A stretch of 64,000 bases of DNA, taken from positions 1 to 64,000 of the forward strand of contig MAAN01000013.1 of NCBI GenBank assembly GCA_002163135.1, read 5' to 3'. The DNA is from Alphaproteobacteria bacterium 46_93_T64. Lineage in GTDB: Bacteria > Pseudomonadota > Alphaproteobacteria > Sneathiellales > Sneathiellaceae. Of this stretch, positions 26,494-35,937 are shown in pieces. How positions within the stretch are numbered: position 1 is the stretch's first letter; each line of letters begins with the position of its first letter. The position numbers and the translations under genes were made by a program. The notes beneath the pieces were generated by a model. That model saw nothing but the letters and a program-made list of their open reading frames with translations, made no database searches and was not told the DNA's origin.

Positions 26494-27408
26494 GTGCGTT
26501 TAAGTGAAAGTTCCGAATGGCGAACCGTCATTCTTATTTTGTTTTGTTATGCAGCTCTGGCATTTGTACTACTGAACCCTATAAACCTACCAATCGCCGT
26601 GCAGGTTATTTTACTTGTTCCCTTAATTACTCTGCATTCCTCTTTGCAGCATGAATGTATTCACGGACATCCCTTCAAGTCGCAACTTCTCAATAATACT
26701 CTCGTATTCGCACCTATCGGGATATTTCTGCCTTATTTGCAGTTCAAGTCCGCCCATATCAAACATCATCAAAATTCCTGCCTCGCGGTTCCCTATGAAG
26801 ATCCGGAAAGCTGTTATCAAGACCCTGATGAATGGGCGAACAGGCCAAAATTGATACAGAAAATATTTATTATCAATAACACATTGGCGGGTCGCATGCT
26901 TATTGGACCTGCTATAAATCTTACCCGTTTTGCCTTCTATGAATTCAGAAATGCGGATCTTTCCAGCTGCATAAATTGGGTATTCCATCTCATTTCATGC
27001 GCACTGATCTTAGAGGCTGTTAATTATTGGAGTAATTTGCCGGTATGGGTGTACTTTGTTTGCTGTTATTTCGGCTATTCACTGCTCATGGTACGTACCT
27101 TCTTAGAACATCAGGCTCACACGTCTTTACGCGCGCGCAGCGTGATAATCGAAGATACCGGATTTTTCAGTTATCTTTTTCTGAACAATAATCTTCATGC
27201 ACTACATCATGCGTATCCAGCTGTTGCATGGTACCGTCTTCCTAAATTGTTTAGAAAGAACCGCCAAAAATTACTCGCTCTAAACGAAGGGTATTATTTC
27301 AAAAGTTACTGGGAAATATTCAAGCTTTATGCGTTTTCTGCGAAGGAGCCCGTAGCCTTCCCCACATTCCAAGACGAAAATAAATTGGGATTAAGCGCTC
27401 ATGAATGA
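26494..27408 (+). CDS. Membrane fatty acid desaturase family protein (di-iron)
   Basis: A membrane-bound di-iron oxygenase/desaturase of about 304 residues. The three histidine boxes are visible: HECIHGH (about residue 55), HIKHH (about 93), and LHALHH (about 237), with four or more TM segments around them. The GTG at 26494 is the likely start because GAGAGG ends 7 bases before it; the ATG at 26488 would leave one base of spacing. It overlaps the PhnD-like gene by 8 bases and is the first of four genes with an MttB-like methyltransferase and a DMGDH-like flavoprotein. In this context it could hydroxylate an alkyl or methyl group of the amine substrate instead of desaturating a lipid, but that is speculation. 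Confidence 0.8.
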   Translation: MRLSESSEWRTVILILFCYAALAFVLLNPINLPIAVQVILLVPLITLHSSLQHECIHGHPFKSQLLNNTLVFAPIGIFLPYLQFKSAHIKHHQNSCLAVPYEDPESCYQDPDEWANRPKLIQKIFIINNTLAGRMLIGPAINLTRFAFYEFRNADLSSCINWVFHLISCALILEAVNYWSNLPVWVYFVCCYFGYSLLMVRTFLEHQAHTSLRARSVIIEDTGFFSYLFLNNNLHALHHAYPAVAWYRLPKLFRKNRQKLLALNEGYYFKSYWEIFKLYAFSAKEPVAFPTFQDENKLGLSAHE

Positions 27409-28195
27409 GCCACATATCTCTCTGCCGATGTATGACTGGCCGGAATTGCAATGCCATACAGATCAATTTCACGCGCTTCTAAAAGCGAGTCTTGGGGATC
27501 GAGGTTTTAACGCGTCGAACAGGCTAGAACGGGATCGAGAAAATTTTGATATCTGGCAAGACAAACACTTGCTGATGTCTCAAACGTGCGGGTTACCTTT
27601 TGTAAAGTTCCTAAAAGAAAAAGTCTCACTCATTGGAACTCCAGCTTATGACATCGAATGCGGAGCAGGATCTTATTACAGTGTAATCGTCGTGCACAAA
27701 GATGCATCGGCGAGCTCGATGGACGATTTGAAGGGTAAAAAATACGCTTATAATGAAAACACGTCCCAATCCGGATACTACGCGCTTCAATATACACTCT
27801 CATTGATGGAAAATGCAGCAACACACTTCGGTGCATCTTGCAAAAGTGGAAGCCATAGACAATCTATTCAAGCCGTTGCCTCAGGCAAAGCTGATTTCGC
27901 CGCGATTGACGCCATTTCATGGAAACATGCTACGCGACATGAAGCCGAGTCTCGTCATCTTCGCGTCATCGGAAAAACCCCTCCAACCCCCGGCCTTCCT
28001 TATATCACTCGACCTCGTTCAGCAAACGAATGTGACACACTCCATATGGCTGTAATTGATGCAATGATGGCCTTAAACGAGACAACACGGGATGCGCTTT
28101 TATTAACGGGATTTGCAAAAACAAATTTGATCGATTACCGTGTAATTGAAGAACGGATGCAGTGCGTTCAACAAGAATTCGGGCCAATGAGCTAA
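27401..28195 (+). CDS. PhnD-like substrate-binding-fold protein without signal peptide
   Basis: A 264-residue protein of the PhnD/phosphonate-binding periplasmic fold. Family marks include LPMYDWPEL at the start, DDLKGKKYAYNENTSQSGY (about 108-126), SGSHRQSIQAVASGKADFAA (about 148-167) and PGLPYITRP. There is no signal peptide, so it should be cytoplasmic, and no ABC transporter genes are near; such stand-alone members may sense or carry a metabolite. It starts inside the desaturase gene (8-base overlap) and is followed by the MttB-like gene, suggesting it recognises the operon's substrate or an intermediate. Confidence 0.78.
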   Translation: MNEPHISLPMYDWPELQCHTDQFHALLKASLGDRGFNASNRLERDRENFDIWQDKHLLMSQTCGLPFVKFLKEKVSLIGTPAYDIECGAGSYYSVIVVHKDASASSMDDLKGKKYAYNENTSQSGYYALQYTLSLMENAATHFGASCKSGSHRQSIQAVASGKADFAAIDAISWKHATRHEAESRHLRVIGKTPPTPGLPYITRPRSANECDTLHMAVIDAMMALNETTRDALLLTGFAKTNLIDYRVIEERMQCVQQEFGPMS

Positions 28196-28226
28196 TTCAC
28201 CAATTCCGGCGCTGGAGAAATATGCG

Positions 28227-29762
28227 ATGTCACAAAAAATCAGAAGAAGACGCGAAAGACGTACTGCGCGCACCAGCGATACTTTGCAGCAAATACCGTG
28301 GATGCAAGTGGAAAACCCGTACAAACCTTTCGATATTCTGACAGCAGAGCAAATTGATAAAATCTGTGACACAGCCTATGATATTCTAGAACAAGTCGGC
28401 ATCGACATTCTGCAAGAAGAAGCAAGAGCCGTTTTTGCCAGATCCGGCGCAATTGTTGATGGAAACCGGGTTCGCATCGGCAGAGATGTGATAAAAGCTG
28501 CGCTGTCGACTGCTCCCAAAAACTTGATGCTTCATGCTCGAAATCCACTGCACAATCTGGATCTTTCACCGGGAAAAATCAGTTTTGGCTCAGTTGCTTC
28601 AGCCCCGAATGTGAGTGATATCGAAGGCGGCAGACGCGTTGGAAATCAGAAGGATTATCGGGCATTTCTAAAACTCTGCCAGTCGCTAAATGTCATTCAC
28701 TTTATTGCCGGATACCCTGTTGAACCGGTGGACCTACCTCCGCGGACACGGCATCTGAATTGCATCGCAGATATGGCTATCCTCACGGACAAAGTCTACC
28801 ATGCTTATTCTCTCGGAAAGGAGCGGATTACAGACGCCCTTACCATAACTCGCATCGCCCATGGTTGCGAAACATGGGAGGAGTTCGACAGTAAAATCAG
28901 ATTGTTTACGATTATCAATACGTCTTCACCCCTACGGTTGGATGGCATTATGATCGACGGCGCTTTTGAAATGGCGCGCCATAATCAACTTTGTATCATT
29001 ACGCCCTTTACCTTGGCAGGGGCAATGGCGCCGGTAACAATTGCGGGCGCATTAGCCCAACAGCATGCTGAAGCAATTGCTGGCATCGCCCTGCTTCAGC
29101 TTTTTAACCCCGGTTGCCCTGTGGCATATGGCGGGTTTACATCAAACGTTGATATGAAATCAGGATCTCCAGCCTTCGGAACCCCAGAAAATGCACAAGC
29201 CTCACTGATCGGTGCCCAGCTGGCGCGAAGAATAGATATTCCCTATCGTTCTTCAAATGCCAATGCGTCAAATTGTGTCGATGCGCAAGCCATCTATGAA
29301 AGCCAGATGTCCATATGGTCCGCCATAACCGGGCAAGCAAATATGATCATGCATGGCGCTGGCTGGCTGGAGGGTGGCTTATGTGCGTCCTTCGAAAAAC
29401 TGATCATCGATGCCGAAATGCTACAGATGATGGTGAAGTTCCTTACTCCCCCCAAAATCACAGATGCCGACCTTGGTTTATCCGCCATCGCAGATGTTGG
29501 ACCAGGCGGCCATTACTTTGGAACACAGCACACGTTGGATCGCTATGCGACCGCTTTCCATGCGCCAATGGTGTCTGATTGGCGAAATTTTGAAAGCTGG
29601 GAAGAAGCGGGCAGCAAAACCGCAACCGAACGTGCGAACACCCTCTACAAAAAGATACTGGAAGAGTATCAACAACCGGAACTAGATCCCGCGCGAAAAG
29701 AAGAAATTGATGCCTTTGTTGCGCAACGAATTTCCGAGGGCGGTGTCGAGGGGGATCTTTAA
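28227..29762 (+). CDS. MttB-like trimethylamine methyltransferase family protein (non-pyrrolysine)
   Basis: A 511-residue member of the MttB superfamily, which demethylates methylated amines. The uninterrupted frame contains no internal amber codon, so it belongs to the pyrrolysine-free branch, which includes glycine betaine and other quaternary-amine methyltransferases. Typical segments are NPYKPFDILTAEQI at the start, EQVGIDILQEEARAVFA, and GMAPV-like (GAMAPVTIAGALAQQHAEA). No corrinoid protein gene is close. It is followed 51 bases later by a DMGDH-like flavoprotein with a folate-type GcvT domain, so the methyl group may end on tetrahydrofolate. The substrate (a betaine or similar) is inferred. 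Confidence 0.85.
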   Translation: MSQKIRRRRERRTARTSDTLQQIPWMQVENPYKPFDILTAEQIDKICDTAYDILEQVGIDILQEEARAVFARSGAIVDGNRVRIGRDVIKAALSTAPKNLMLHARNPLHNLDLSPGKISFGSVASAPNVSDIEGGRRVGNQKDYRAFLKLCQSLNVIHFIAGYPVEPVDLPPRTRHLNCIADMAILTDKVYHAYSLGKERITDALTITRIAHGCETWEEFDSKIRLFTIINTSSPLRLDGIMIDGAFEMARHNQLCIITPFTLAGAMAPVTIAGALAQQHAEAIAGIALLQLFNPGCPVAYGGFTSNVDMKSGSPAFGTPENAQASLIGAQLARRIDIPYRSSNANASNCVDAQAIYESQMSIWSAITGQANMIMHGAGWLEGGLCASFEKLIIDAEMLQMMVKFLTPPKITDADLGLSAIADVGPGGHYFGTQHTLDRYATAFHAPMVSDWRNFESWEEAGSKTATERANTLYKKILEEYQQPELDPARKEEIDAFVAQRISEGGVEGDL

Positions 29763-29813
29763 GCAAATGCAAAAACGTCTACACATTTTGTTAGGTACAT
29801 TGGGGCACAGTAA

Positions 29814-32225
29814 ATGAAAACTCATACACGCGTCGTCGTTATCGGGGGCGGAGTGGTTGGTTGCTCCGTGCTATATCATCTTACCAAATTGGGCTGGAAC
29901 GATGTCATGCTCGTTGAGAGATCCGAGCTAACATCTGGATCGACATGGCACGCAGCAGGCGGCTTTCATACCTTAAACGCAGATACCAACATGGCCGCTT
30001 TGCAGGGCTACACTATCCGCCTGTACCGAGAACTTGAAGAAATTACAGGGCAATCATGCAGCCTGCATCATGTGGGTGGGCTGACCCTTGCCACCACACC
30101 TGAGCGCATGGATTACCTGAAAGCTGAACGAGCCAAACATCGTTATATGGGCCTGGATACCGAAATAGTTGGTCCGGAAGAGATCAAAAAACTCTCCCCC
30201 ATAACTAATGTCGACGGTGTAATTGGGGCTCTTTACGATCCACTTGATGGACATCTTGACCCCTCCGGAACCACCCACGCCTACGCCAAGGCTGCAAAAA
30301 TGGCCGGTGCGGAAATCAGCTTGCACAACCCAGTGCTAGAGTTAAACCCGCAAGAAGACGGCTCATGGGAGGTTGTGACAAAGAACGGCACTATTGTCGC
30401 CGAACATGTCGTAAATGCGGGCGGTCTCTGGGCACGCGAAGTAGGTGAGATGGTGGGTGTATATATGCCCCTGCATCCAATGGAGCATCAATATCTGATC
30501 ACTGAAGACATTCCGGAAATAACAGCGCTTGGCCGCGAACTCCCTCATGTGATGGATCCTGAGGGTGAGAGTTATCTACGGCAAGAAGGCCAAGGCATCT
30601 GTATCGGATTTTATGAGCAAAATTGCACTTCCTGGGCAGAAAAGGGAACACCTTGGGATTTTGGACACGAACTGCTTAACAATGATCTGGATCGCATCAG
30701 TTCCTCATTGGATTTTACGTTCAAACGTTTCCCAATTCTAGAACGTTCCGGCATCAAAACAATAATAAATGGTCCGTTCACGTTTGCACCTGACGGTAAT
30801 CCTCTGGTTGGCCCCGTTCCGGGTCTTCGTAATTTTTGGTCAGCTTGCGCCGTAATGGCAGGCTTTTCGCAAGGTGGCGGTGTGGGTCTTACGCTGGCAG
30901 AATGGATGATTGAAGGCGAACCCTCTCGCGACGTACATGCCATGGATGTGGCCCGCTTTGGGGATTGGATTACACCCGGTTACACTCGAGCCAAGGTACG
31001 CGAAAATTATCAACGCCGGTTTTCTGTCTCCTACCCCAACGAAGAATTACCCGTTTGCCGCCCGCATCAAACAACACCTGTTTATGGCGCTTGGAAAGAA
31101 CAGCGCGCCGTATTTGGAGCCGGCTACGGGATGGAAGCGGTGAATTATTTTGCCCCTGAAAATGAGCCCCTACACGAAACGCCAAGTTTCCGCAGAAGCA
31201 ATGCTTTTGACGCTGTTGGTGCCGAATGCCGCGCGGTAAGAACATCCGTTGGTATTAACGAGGTACATAATTTTGGAAAATACAAAATCACAGGCCAAGG
31301 TGCTCGTGACTGGTTGAACTACATAATGGCAGGCCGTATTCCAAAACCGGGACGCATGGCCTTGAACCCCATGCTCAGTCCACGCGGAAAATTGATCGGT
31401 GATTTCACAGTCTCTTGCCTTTCTGAAGAAGAATTTATGGTAACGGCATCTTTTCATATGCAGGCAGTTCACATGCGGTGGTTCCGCTCGCATCTGCCTG
31501 ATGATGGCTCTGTCACCCTTGCGAATATTTCAACATCCCGGCTAGGTTTTCAAATAGCGGGCCCAAAGGCGATGGCGCTTTTATCACGCGTTACTTTTGA
31601 AGATGTTTCCCTCGAGAATTTCAAGTTTCTAGACGTCAAACAGTTGGATATTGGAAGCTGCCGCGCTTTGGTTCAGCGGGTATCCTATACGGGTGATTTA
31701 GGATTTGAGATTTTCGTAACGGCGGAAGAGCAGGTCAGTTTATATCAAACTCTAATGGACGCTGGTGCAGAATTCGACATCAAACCTTTTGGCATGCGTG
31801 CCATGATGAGTTTACGCCTTGAGAAATCCTTTGGTTCTTGGGGCCGGGAATTTAGGCCAGATTATCTTCCTGCTGAAACCGGAATGGATCGCTTTGTCCT
31901 TTATAAAAAAGAGGCGGAATTTATTGGAAAATCTGCGGCTACCGCTGAAAAACAAAAAGGGCCGGAGAGGAAAATCTGTAGCTTCATTGTTGACGCAAAT
32001 AATGCGGATGTCTGGGGGGACGAGCCTATCTGGCATTCGGGCGAAGTAGTGGGTTTTGTCACTTCAGGTGGATATGCCCATTACGTGCAGAAATCAGTGG
32101 CCCTTGGCTTCCTTCCTGTCTCCCTTATTGAAGAGGGTCTTGAGGTAGAAATCGAAATATTGGGGGAACGGAGACAGGCAAAATTATACTCAGAGCCACT
32201 CTTAAATTCTGTTGGCAAAGCGTAG
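29814..32225 (+). CDS. Dimethylglycine/sarcosine dehydrogenase-like flavoprotein with GcvT domain
   Basis: An 803-residue two-domain enzyme. The N-terminal DAO-type FAD domain has VVVIGGGVVGCSVLYHL (residues 7-23) and GSTWHAAG, where the His is the usual covalent FAD site. It continues to a DAO insertion and then a C-terminal aminomethyltransferase (GcvT) domain (PVYGAWKEQRAVFGAGYGME, then TSVGINEVHNFGKYKITG, and LGFLPVSLIEEG near the end). The expected reaction is oxidative demethylation of a secondary or tertiary amine with transfer of formaldehyde to tetrahydrofolate. It is the last gene of the four-gene operon and closes it with a T-rich stretch at 32226-32245. Confidence 0.9.
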   Translation: MKTHTRVVVIGGGVVGCSVLYHLTKLGWNDVMLVERSELTSGSTWHAAGGFHTLNADTNMAALQGYTIRLYRELEEITGQSCSLHHVGGLTLATTPERMDYLKAERAKHRYMGLDTEIVGPEEIKKLSPITNVDGVIGALYDPLDGHLDPSGTTHAYAKAAKMAGAEISLHNPVLELNPQEDGSWEVVTKNGTIVAEHVVNAGGLWAREVGEMVGVYMPLHPMEHQYLITEDIPEITALGRELPHVMDPEGESYLRQEGQGICIGFYEQNCTSWAEKGTPWDFGHELLNNDLDRISSSLDFTFKRFPILERSGIKTIINGPFTFAPDGNPLVGPVPGLRNFWSACAVMAGFSQGGGVGLTLAEWMIEGEPSRDVHAMDVARFGDWITPGYTRAKVRENYQRRFSVSYPNEELPVCRPHQTTPVYGAWKEQRAVFGAGYGMEAVNYFAPENEPLHETPSFRRSNAFDAVGAECRAVRTSVGINEVHNFGKYKITGQGARDWLNYIMAGRIPKPGRMALNPMLSPRGKLIGDFTVSCLSEEEFMVTASFHMQAVHMRWFRSHLPDDGSVTLANISTSRLGFQIAGPKAMALLSRVTFEDVSLENFKFLDVKQLDIGSCRALVQRVSYTGDLGFEIFVTAEEQVSLYQTLMDAGAEFDIKPFGMRAMMSLRLEKSFGSWGREFRPDYLPAETGMDRFVLYKKEAEFIGKSAATAEKQKGPERKICSFIVDANNADVWGDEPIWHSGEVVGFVTSGGYAHYVQKSVALGFLPVSLIEEGLEVEIEILGERRQAKLYSEPLLNSVGKA

Positions 32226-32240
32226 TTTTTTTTTGATTTT

Positions 32241-33035
32241 TTAAGAAACCACTACTTTTCTGTATAGGTGCCAAGTCGCATGGCCTAGTACCGGCATGAT
32301 AACAGCGAGACCCAAAAATGCCGGTAACGCACCTAGAAAGAGACTAACCGCCACAATCAATCCCCAGAACGCCATTGGTTTTGGATTTGCGGCAACCGCC
32401 TTAACAGAGACCATTAGCGCTATCATGGGGCCCGATTTGTGATCCAAAAGATACGGAAAGGAGACAACACTGATTGTGAGAACAATCGCAGCGAATATGA
32501 ACCCAACACCGACACCGGCAACAATCATTCCCCAACCAGCAGACGTGGTTAGAACATCTTCAATGAACCCTCCGATCGAAGAGGGAACCGCATTCCCGAA
32601 AAAGTGCGCGTAGATCATTTCGGAGGCAGCAAGCCACATTATGAAAATCGAGCCAAGTATGACACCAAGTGTGATAATGGCCAGTATGGAGGGTGACTTA
32701 AAAACATCAAAGACATGTGTCCATCTTGTGTCTTGTCCTGTTTCCATGCGGCGACTAAGCTCATACATCCCACAGGCTGCAACCGGTCCAAGCAATGTTG
32801 ATCCAGCTATTATTGGGAAAAGCATGGGCAATACATCATAACCAGCCGCTGTACGGGCAATCAAAATCATCAATATGGGATATGTAATTATCAGAAAAAG
32901 ATAATGGGTTGGCTTTTGATTAAAATCTGCGATCCCCCCTTTTAACGCAACAATTACATCCGATATTTTAATCTTACGAACATCTGGTAAAATATGATTT
33001 TCTTCTGTTGCACCCATGTCTTTGGCCATCACCAT
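32241..33035 (-). CDS. DUF2189 multi-pass membrane protein
   Basis: About 264 residues with six predicted membrane segments and the DUF2189 pattern (KPTHYLFLIITYPILMILIA near the start, LFPIIAGSTLLGPVAACGMYE, GHATWHLYRKVV at the end). The family is of unknown function; as I recall it is often found near cytochrome oxidase genes in alphaproteobacteria, but none is seen here. The start at 33035 is chosen because GGGAG lies 8 bases upstream; the ATG at 33050 has no SD. It ends 15 bases from the convergent flavoprotein gene. Confidence 0.82.
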   Translation of the reverse strand: MVMAKDMGATEENHILPDVRKIKISDVIVALKGGIADFNQKPTHYLFLIITYPILMILIARTAAGYDVLPMLFPIIAGSTLLGPVAACGMYELSRRMETGQDTRWTHVFDVFKSPSILAIITLGVILGSIFIMWLAASEMIYAHFFGNAVPSSIGGFIEDVLTTSAGWGMIVAGVGVGFIFAAIVLTISVVSFPYLLDHKSGPMIALMVSVKAVAANPKPMAFWGLIVAVSLFLGALPAFLGLAVIMPVLGHATWHLYRKVVVS

Positions 33036-33050
33036 ATCCCTATCTCCCAT

Positions 33051-33449
33051 ACATGGGCAGGAATACTAAACTTCACGGCGATGAAACTGATCAACCGCAC
33101 ACAACGTTTAAGTCCTGACCCACATTATTACAGAGCCTTAAAACAATATGTTAGCGATCAGAGAAATAGCAAGATTGGCTGACAATTCACATTTCGGCGG
33201 CTTGGCTGGCTTTGTCAAATTCCCTTGGCCGAAAACACGGAATTAAACCGTCCCCGCATGCGTTGTTAACCTGATGGAACTAGACAAAGCTGGATGGACG
33301 ATTGTTCGCCCTTGATATATCTTCAAACTGTAGGATAAACTTCTATCCACTTCGAATGCGGTCTCTACGGCTCACGCTTAAAGATCAAAATATTCAAAAA
33401 ATATGAGAAATTACGATTGCTTGACTAATTCCACATATAGGAGAGTAAC
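33051..33449. other. Intergenic region, about 400 bases, no gene seen
   Basis: Between the divergent DUF2189 gene and the small membrane protein gene. I see no coding signature, RNA gene or terminator. The right end carries the ribosome binding site AGGAGAG at 33439-33445 for the small gene that follows. Confidence 0.5.
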
Positions 33450-33632
33450 TTGCATCAGGGCAACCAAAATGCCGACTTTGAATTGGAACTTCAGAGACTG
33501 AAAAATCTGGAAGTTAAAAACAACCCCAAGCTAAAACATGAAAACCTTTTTATCCCAGATAAACGTATTGGTGCCGGAACAATTGTATTTGCTGTGGTGA
33601 TTATTATTCTTATTGGAACATTATTCATCTAA
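33450..33632 (+). CDS. Small single-TM protein, unknown function
   Basis: A 60-residue protein starting at TTG, supported by an excellent AGGAGAG five to ten bases upstream. The first 42 residues are hydrophilic and charged (MHQGNQNADFELELQRL), the last 18 form one membrane helix (AGTIVFAVVIIILIGTLFI). This would be a tail-anchored or inner-membrane small protein. I know no family. Without the clear SD and clean TM it could be taken as chance. Confidence 0.6.
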   Translation: MHQGNQNADFELELQRLKNLEVKNNPKLKHENLFIPDKRIGAGTIVFAVVIIILIGTLFI

Positions 33633-33684
33633 ATTTTTCCATTAGCGTCACTTCTGAGAGGCGACCTACGCCGCCGCCCGGACT

Positions 33685-34461
33685 TCAGTCTTCACTAAAC
33701 CTGCTTTTCTTCGAAATTAACATTTTTTTGAAATAAAATGTCGATGCTGAAATGAGAATTGCCAGCCCAATGAATTTAAAGAATAATTTCATCACAAGGT
33801 AACTTTTAAAAAGCGCTAAATTGAAAATCTCGCTATCCAATATCAACATATTTTCGATGTGCGGATAAAAAACTCCCAATAGAATATAGTCCAGCATGGC
33901 CATGATTAGGTAGAAAGCAACCACAACAATTAGAAGGGGGACTATTGCTGCACGTACCTTTGACACAAAATCGCTTAAACTCAGGCTCTCACCCAGAGCG
34001 ATTGCAGAACAGATGCCAAAACCTACGGTAAGTACCAAAACCTTAATGAGCAATCCGAAGAGAGTGAAAAGGTAAGGAGAAGATTGAACGCGAACTGCAC
34101 TATTCTCGAATGCTAAATACAGTAATTTCCCAGCGCTTTTGTCCAATAAGATTAAAACAAAAATGAGAACGATATATTTGATCACTCCAATGCTCAATTT
34201 GTGAGGTACTAATTGCCGGATATCCAGAGATACTCCAGCTGAAAAATAATGCCAAGGCACCGCAAATAGGGCAAAGGCAATCGGCCAGATATAACTGTTT
34301 AAGGAGTATTCCCAATCCAAATAATTAAGCCACGGAACAAGCGCAAGAGCAACCATCCATGCTAAATAAAGCAACCCTATAAAAAGGCAGCTCTTGAAAT
34401 TCGCGAAGACAAACGGAATCGCCCACTTAAAACTTTCAAAAACAGATGCCTTCGAAATCAT
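33685..34461 (-). CDS. Multi-pass membrane protein, unknown function
   Basis: A 258-residue inner-membrane protein with about six TM segments (for example FIGLLYLAWMVALALVPWL, YIVLIFVLILLDK, AIVPLLIVVVAFYLIMAML). No motif or family is recognised. It is AT-rich like its surroundings, but codon use looks normal. It stands alone, with the TRAP transporter divergent 416 bases away and the tiny membrane protein convergent. Confidence 0.72.
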   Translation of the reverse strand: MISKASVFESFKWAIPFVFANFKSCLFIGLLYLAWMVALALVPWLNYLDWEYSLNSYIWPIAFALFAVPWHYFSAGVSLDIRQLVPHKLSIGVIKYIVLIFVLILLDKSAGKLLYLAFENSAVRVQSSPYLFTLFGLLIKVLVLTVGFGICSAIALGESLSLSDFVSKVRAAIVPLLIVVVAFYLIMAMLDYILLGVFYPHIENMLILDSEIFNLALFKSYLVMKLFFKFIGLAILISASTFYFKKMLISKKSRFSED

Positions 34462-34877
34462 TCAACTCAAGCCTATAAAATGAAATTTACTGTGCCAGAA
34501 AGTACAATAGAAACAAATCCTCCACTATTGGTATTTTAAAGTCGGAAAACATGAATTATTGTGTGTCAATCAACACCACGTTTAATCGGTATTTGTCTTC
34601 ACTCTACTTTCAATGCGGGTGCGATTTACCTATATCCGAAAAAGTGTGAGACTTTCCTCTCTAAAAAAGTTACAAAGAACCTGAACGTTTGTTTACATAC
34701 ATTTTCGATGTTTTAAAGTTACGGCGAAATTTGAATTTCGATTTGACTCAAATCCCGTAAAATCAGACTGATAAAATATGCGTGTTTATCCTGCCCGCAG
34801 GAACAAGCGGTGCGATACGTCTGGACATTAAAATAGGACGCGCACAAATTTTAGGAACTCACAGGGAGAGTAACAAC
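34462..34877. other. AT-rich regulatory region upstream of the TAXI TRAP gene
   Basis: About 415 bases without a gene. A perfect dyad GATTTGA-C-TCAAATC lies at 34740-34754, 124 bases before the start of the TRAP binding-protein gene, and could be an operator. No clear -10/-35 pair with normal spacing was found. A frame open from GTG 34782 into the gene start is not supported as coding. Confidence 0.4.
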
Positions 34878-35891
34878 ATGAAATTAATGGTAAAAGCTGC
34901 AAAAATTGCGGCGCTAGCTGTTGCGATTTCTGGCAGTATTACACTGGCAGCATCTGCACAAGATCTTAAATTCTTCACAATTGGAACAGGCGGCACAGCC
35001 TATACCTACTATCCAGTTGGCGGTGTTATTGCGAACGCAATCTCCAAACCACCAGGGTCACGGGAATGCGGTAAAGGCGGCAGCTGTGGTGTGGATGGTT
35101 TGATTGCATCAGCCGTCTCTTCACGCGGATCAGTTGATAACGTAAATGCTATTATTTCCGGCTTACGTAACTCAGGCTTTGCACAATCAGACGTTGCCTA
35201 TTGGGCCTATACAGGCACAGGCACTATGGAAGGCAAAAAACCTGCCAAAGAACTGCGTACAATTGCAGCTTTGTTTGAAGAGCATATTCATCTGGTTGCT
35301 TTGAAAGATGGCGGCATTAATTCTGTTGCGGATCTGAAAGGCAAACGCGTTTCTCTTGATGAGCCCGGTTCAGGCACATATGTAGACGCAAAACTTATTC
35401 TCGAAGCCAACGGCCTTTCAACCAAAGACGTCACTGCTGAAGCCCTTAAAGGCGGCGCAGCGTCAGAAGCTCTTCGAAACGGCAAAATCGATGCGTTCTT
35501 TGTTGTCGCAGGTTACCCTACAGGCTCACTTGTTGAACTTGCATCCGCTGCAGACATCAAACTGGTTCCTATCGCAGGTTCCGGCGCGGCGGCACTTGCC
35601 AGCAAATATGGTTTCTTCTCACAAAGTAAAATTCCAGCAGGAACTTACAATGGTGTGGGCGAAACTAATACTGTTGCAGTGGGCGCTCAGTGGTACACAA
35701 GTGCAAAACAGGATGATGATCTGATTTACAACATCACGAAAGCACTTTGGAACAAAGAGTCTCGCAAACTTCTTGATGTAGGTCATGCAAAAGGCAAGAC
35801 AATCACTACAGAAACTGCTCTTGCAGGTGTTGGCGTTCCTTTGCACGCCGGTGCAGCGAAATTCTACAAAGAAATTGGTTTGATTAAGTAA
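34878..35891 (+). CDS. TAXI-family TRAP transporter substrate-binding protein
   Basis: A 337-residue exported protein. ATG 34878 has GGAGAG ten bases upstream and opens a signal peptide ending about LAASAQ. The mature N-terminus LKFFTIGTGGTAYTYYPVGG is the TAXI signature. It binds the substrate in the periplasm and delivers it to the fused permease encoded next. The substrate is unknown; TAXI proteins have been linked to dicarboxylates and glutamate-like acids. A strong terminator-like hairpin separates it from the permease gene, which would let the binding protein be made in excess. Confidence 0.93.
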   Translation: MKLMVKAAKIAALAVAISGSITLAASAQDLKFFTIGTGGTAYTYYPVGGVIANAISKPPGSRECGKGGSCGVDGLIASAVSSRGSVDNVNAIISGLRNSGFAQSDVAYWAYTGTGTMEGKKPAKELRTIAALFEEHIHLVALKDGGINSVADLKGKRVSLDEPGSGTYVDAKLILEANGLSTKDVTAEALKGGAASEALRNGKIDAFFVVAGYPTGSLVELASAADIKLVPIAGSGAAALASKYGFFSQSKIPAGTYNGVGETNTVAVGAQWYTSAKQDDDLIYNITKALWNKESRKLLDVGHAKGKTITTETALAGVGVPLHAGAAKFYKEIGLIK

Positions 35892-35907
35892 TCAACCTGT
35901 TTATCAG

Positions 35908-35937
35908 CCCTGAGTGCAGTGCACTCAGGGTTTTTTT
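35908..35937 (+). terminator. Intrinsic terminator / attenuator between TRAP binding protein and permease genes
   Basis: CCCTGAGTGC-AGT-GCACTCAGGG forms a perfect 10-bp stem followed by seven T, 16 bases after the binding-protein stop codon. As it is inside the operon it may work as a partial terminator. Confidence 0.9.

Noticed and set aside
28227-29762. Pyrrolysine-containing MttB
   Set aside because: The frame is open over the full length with no in-frame amber codon, so no pyrrolysine is needed.
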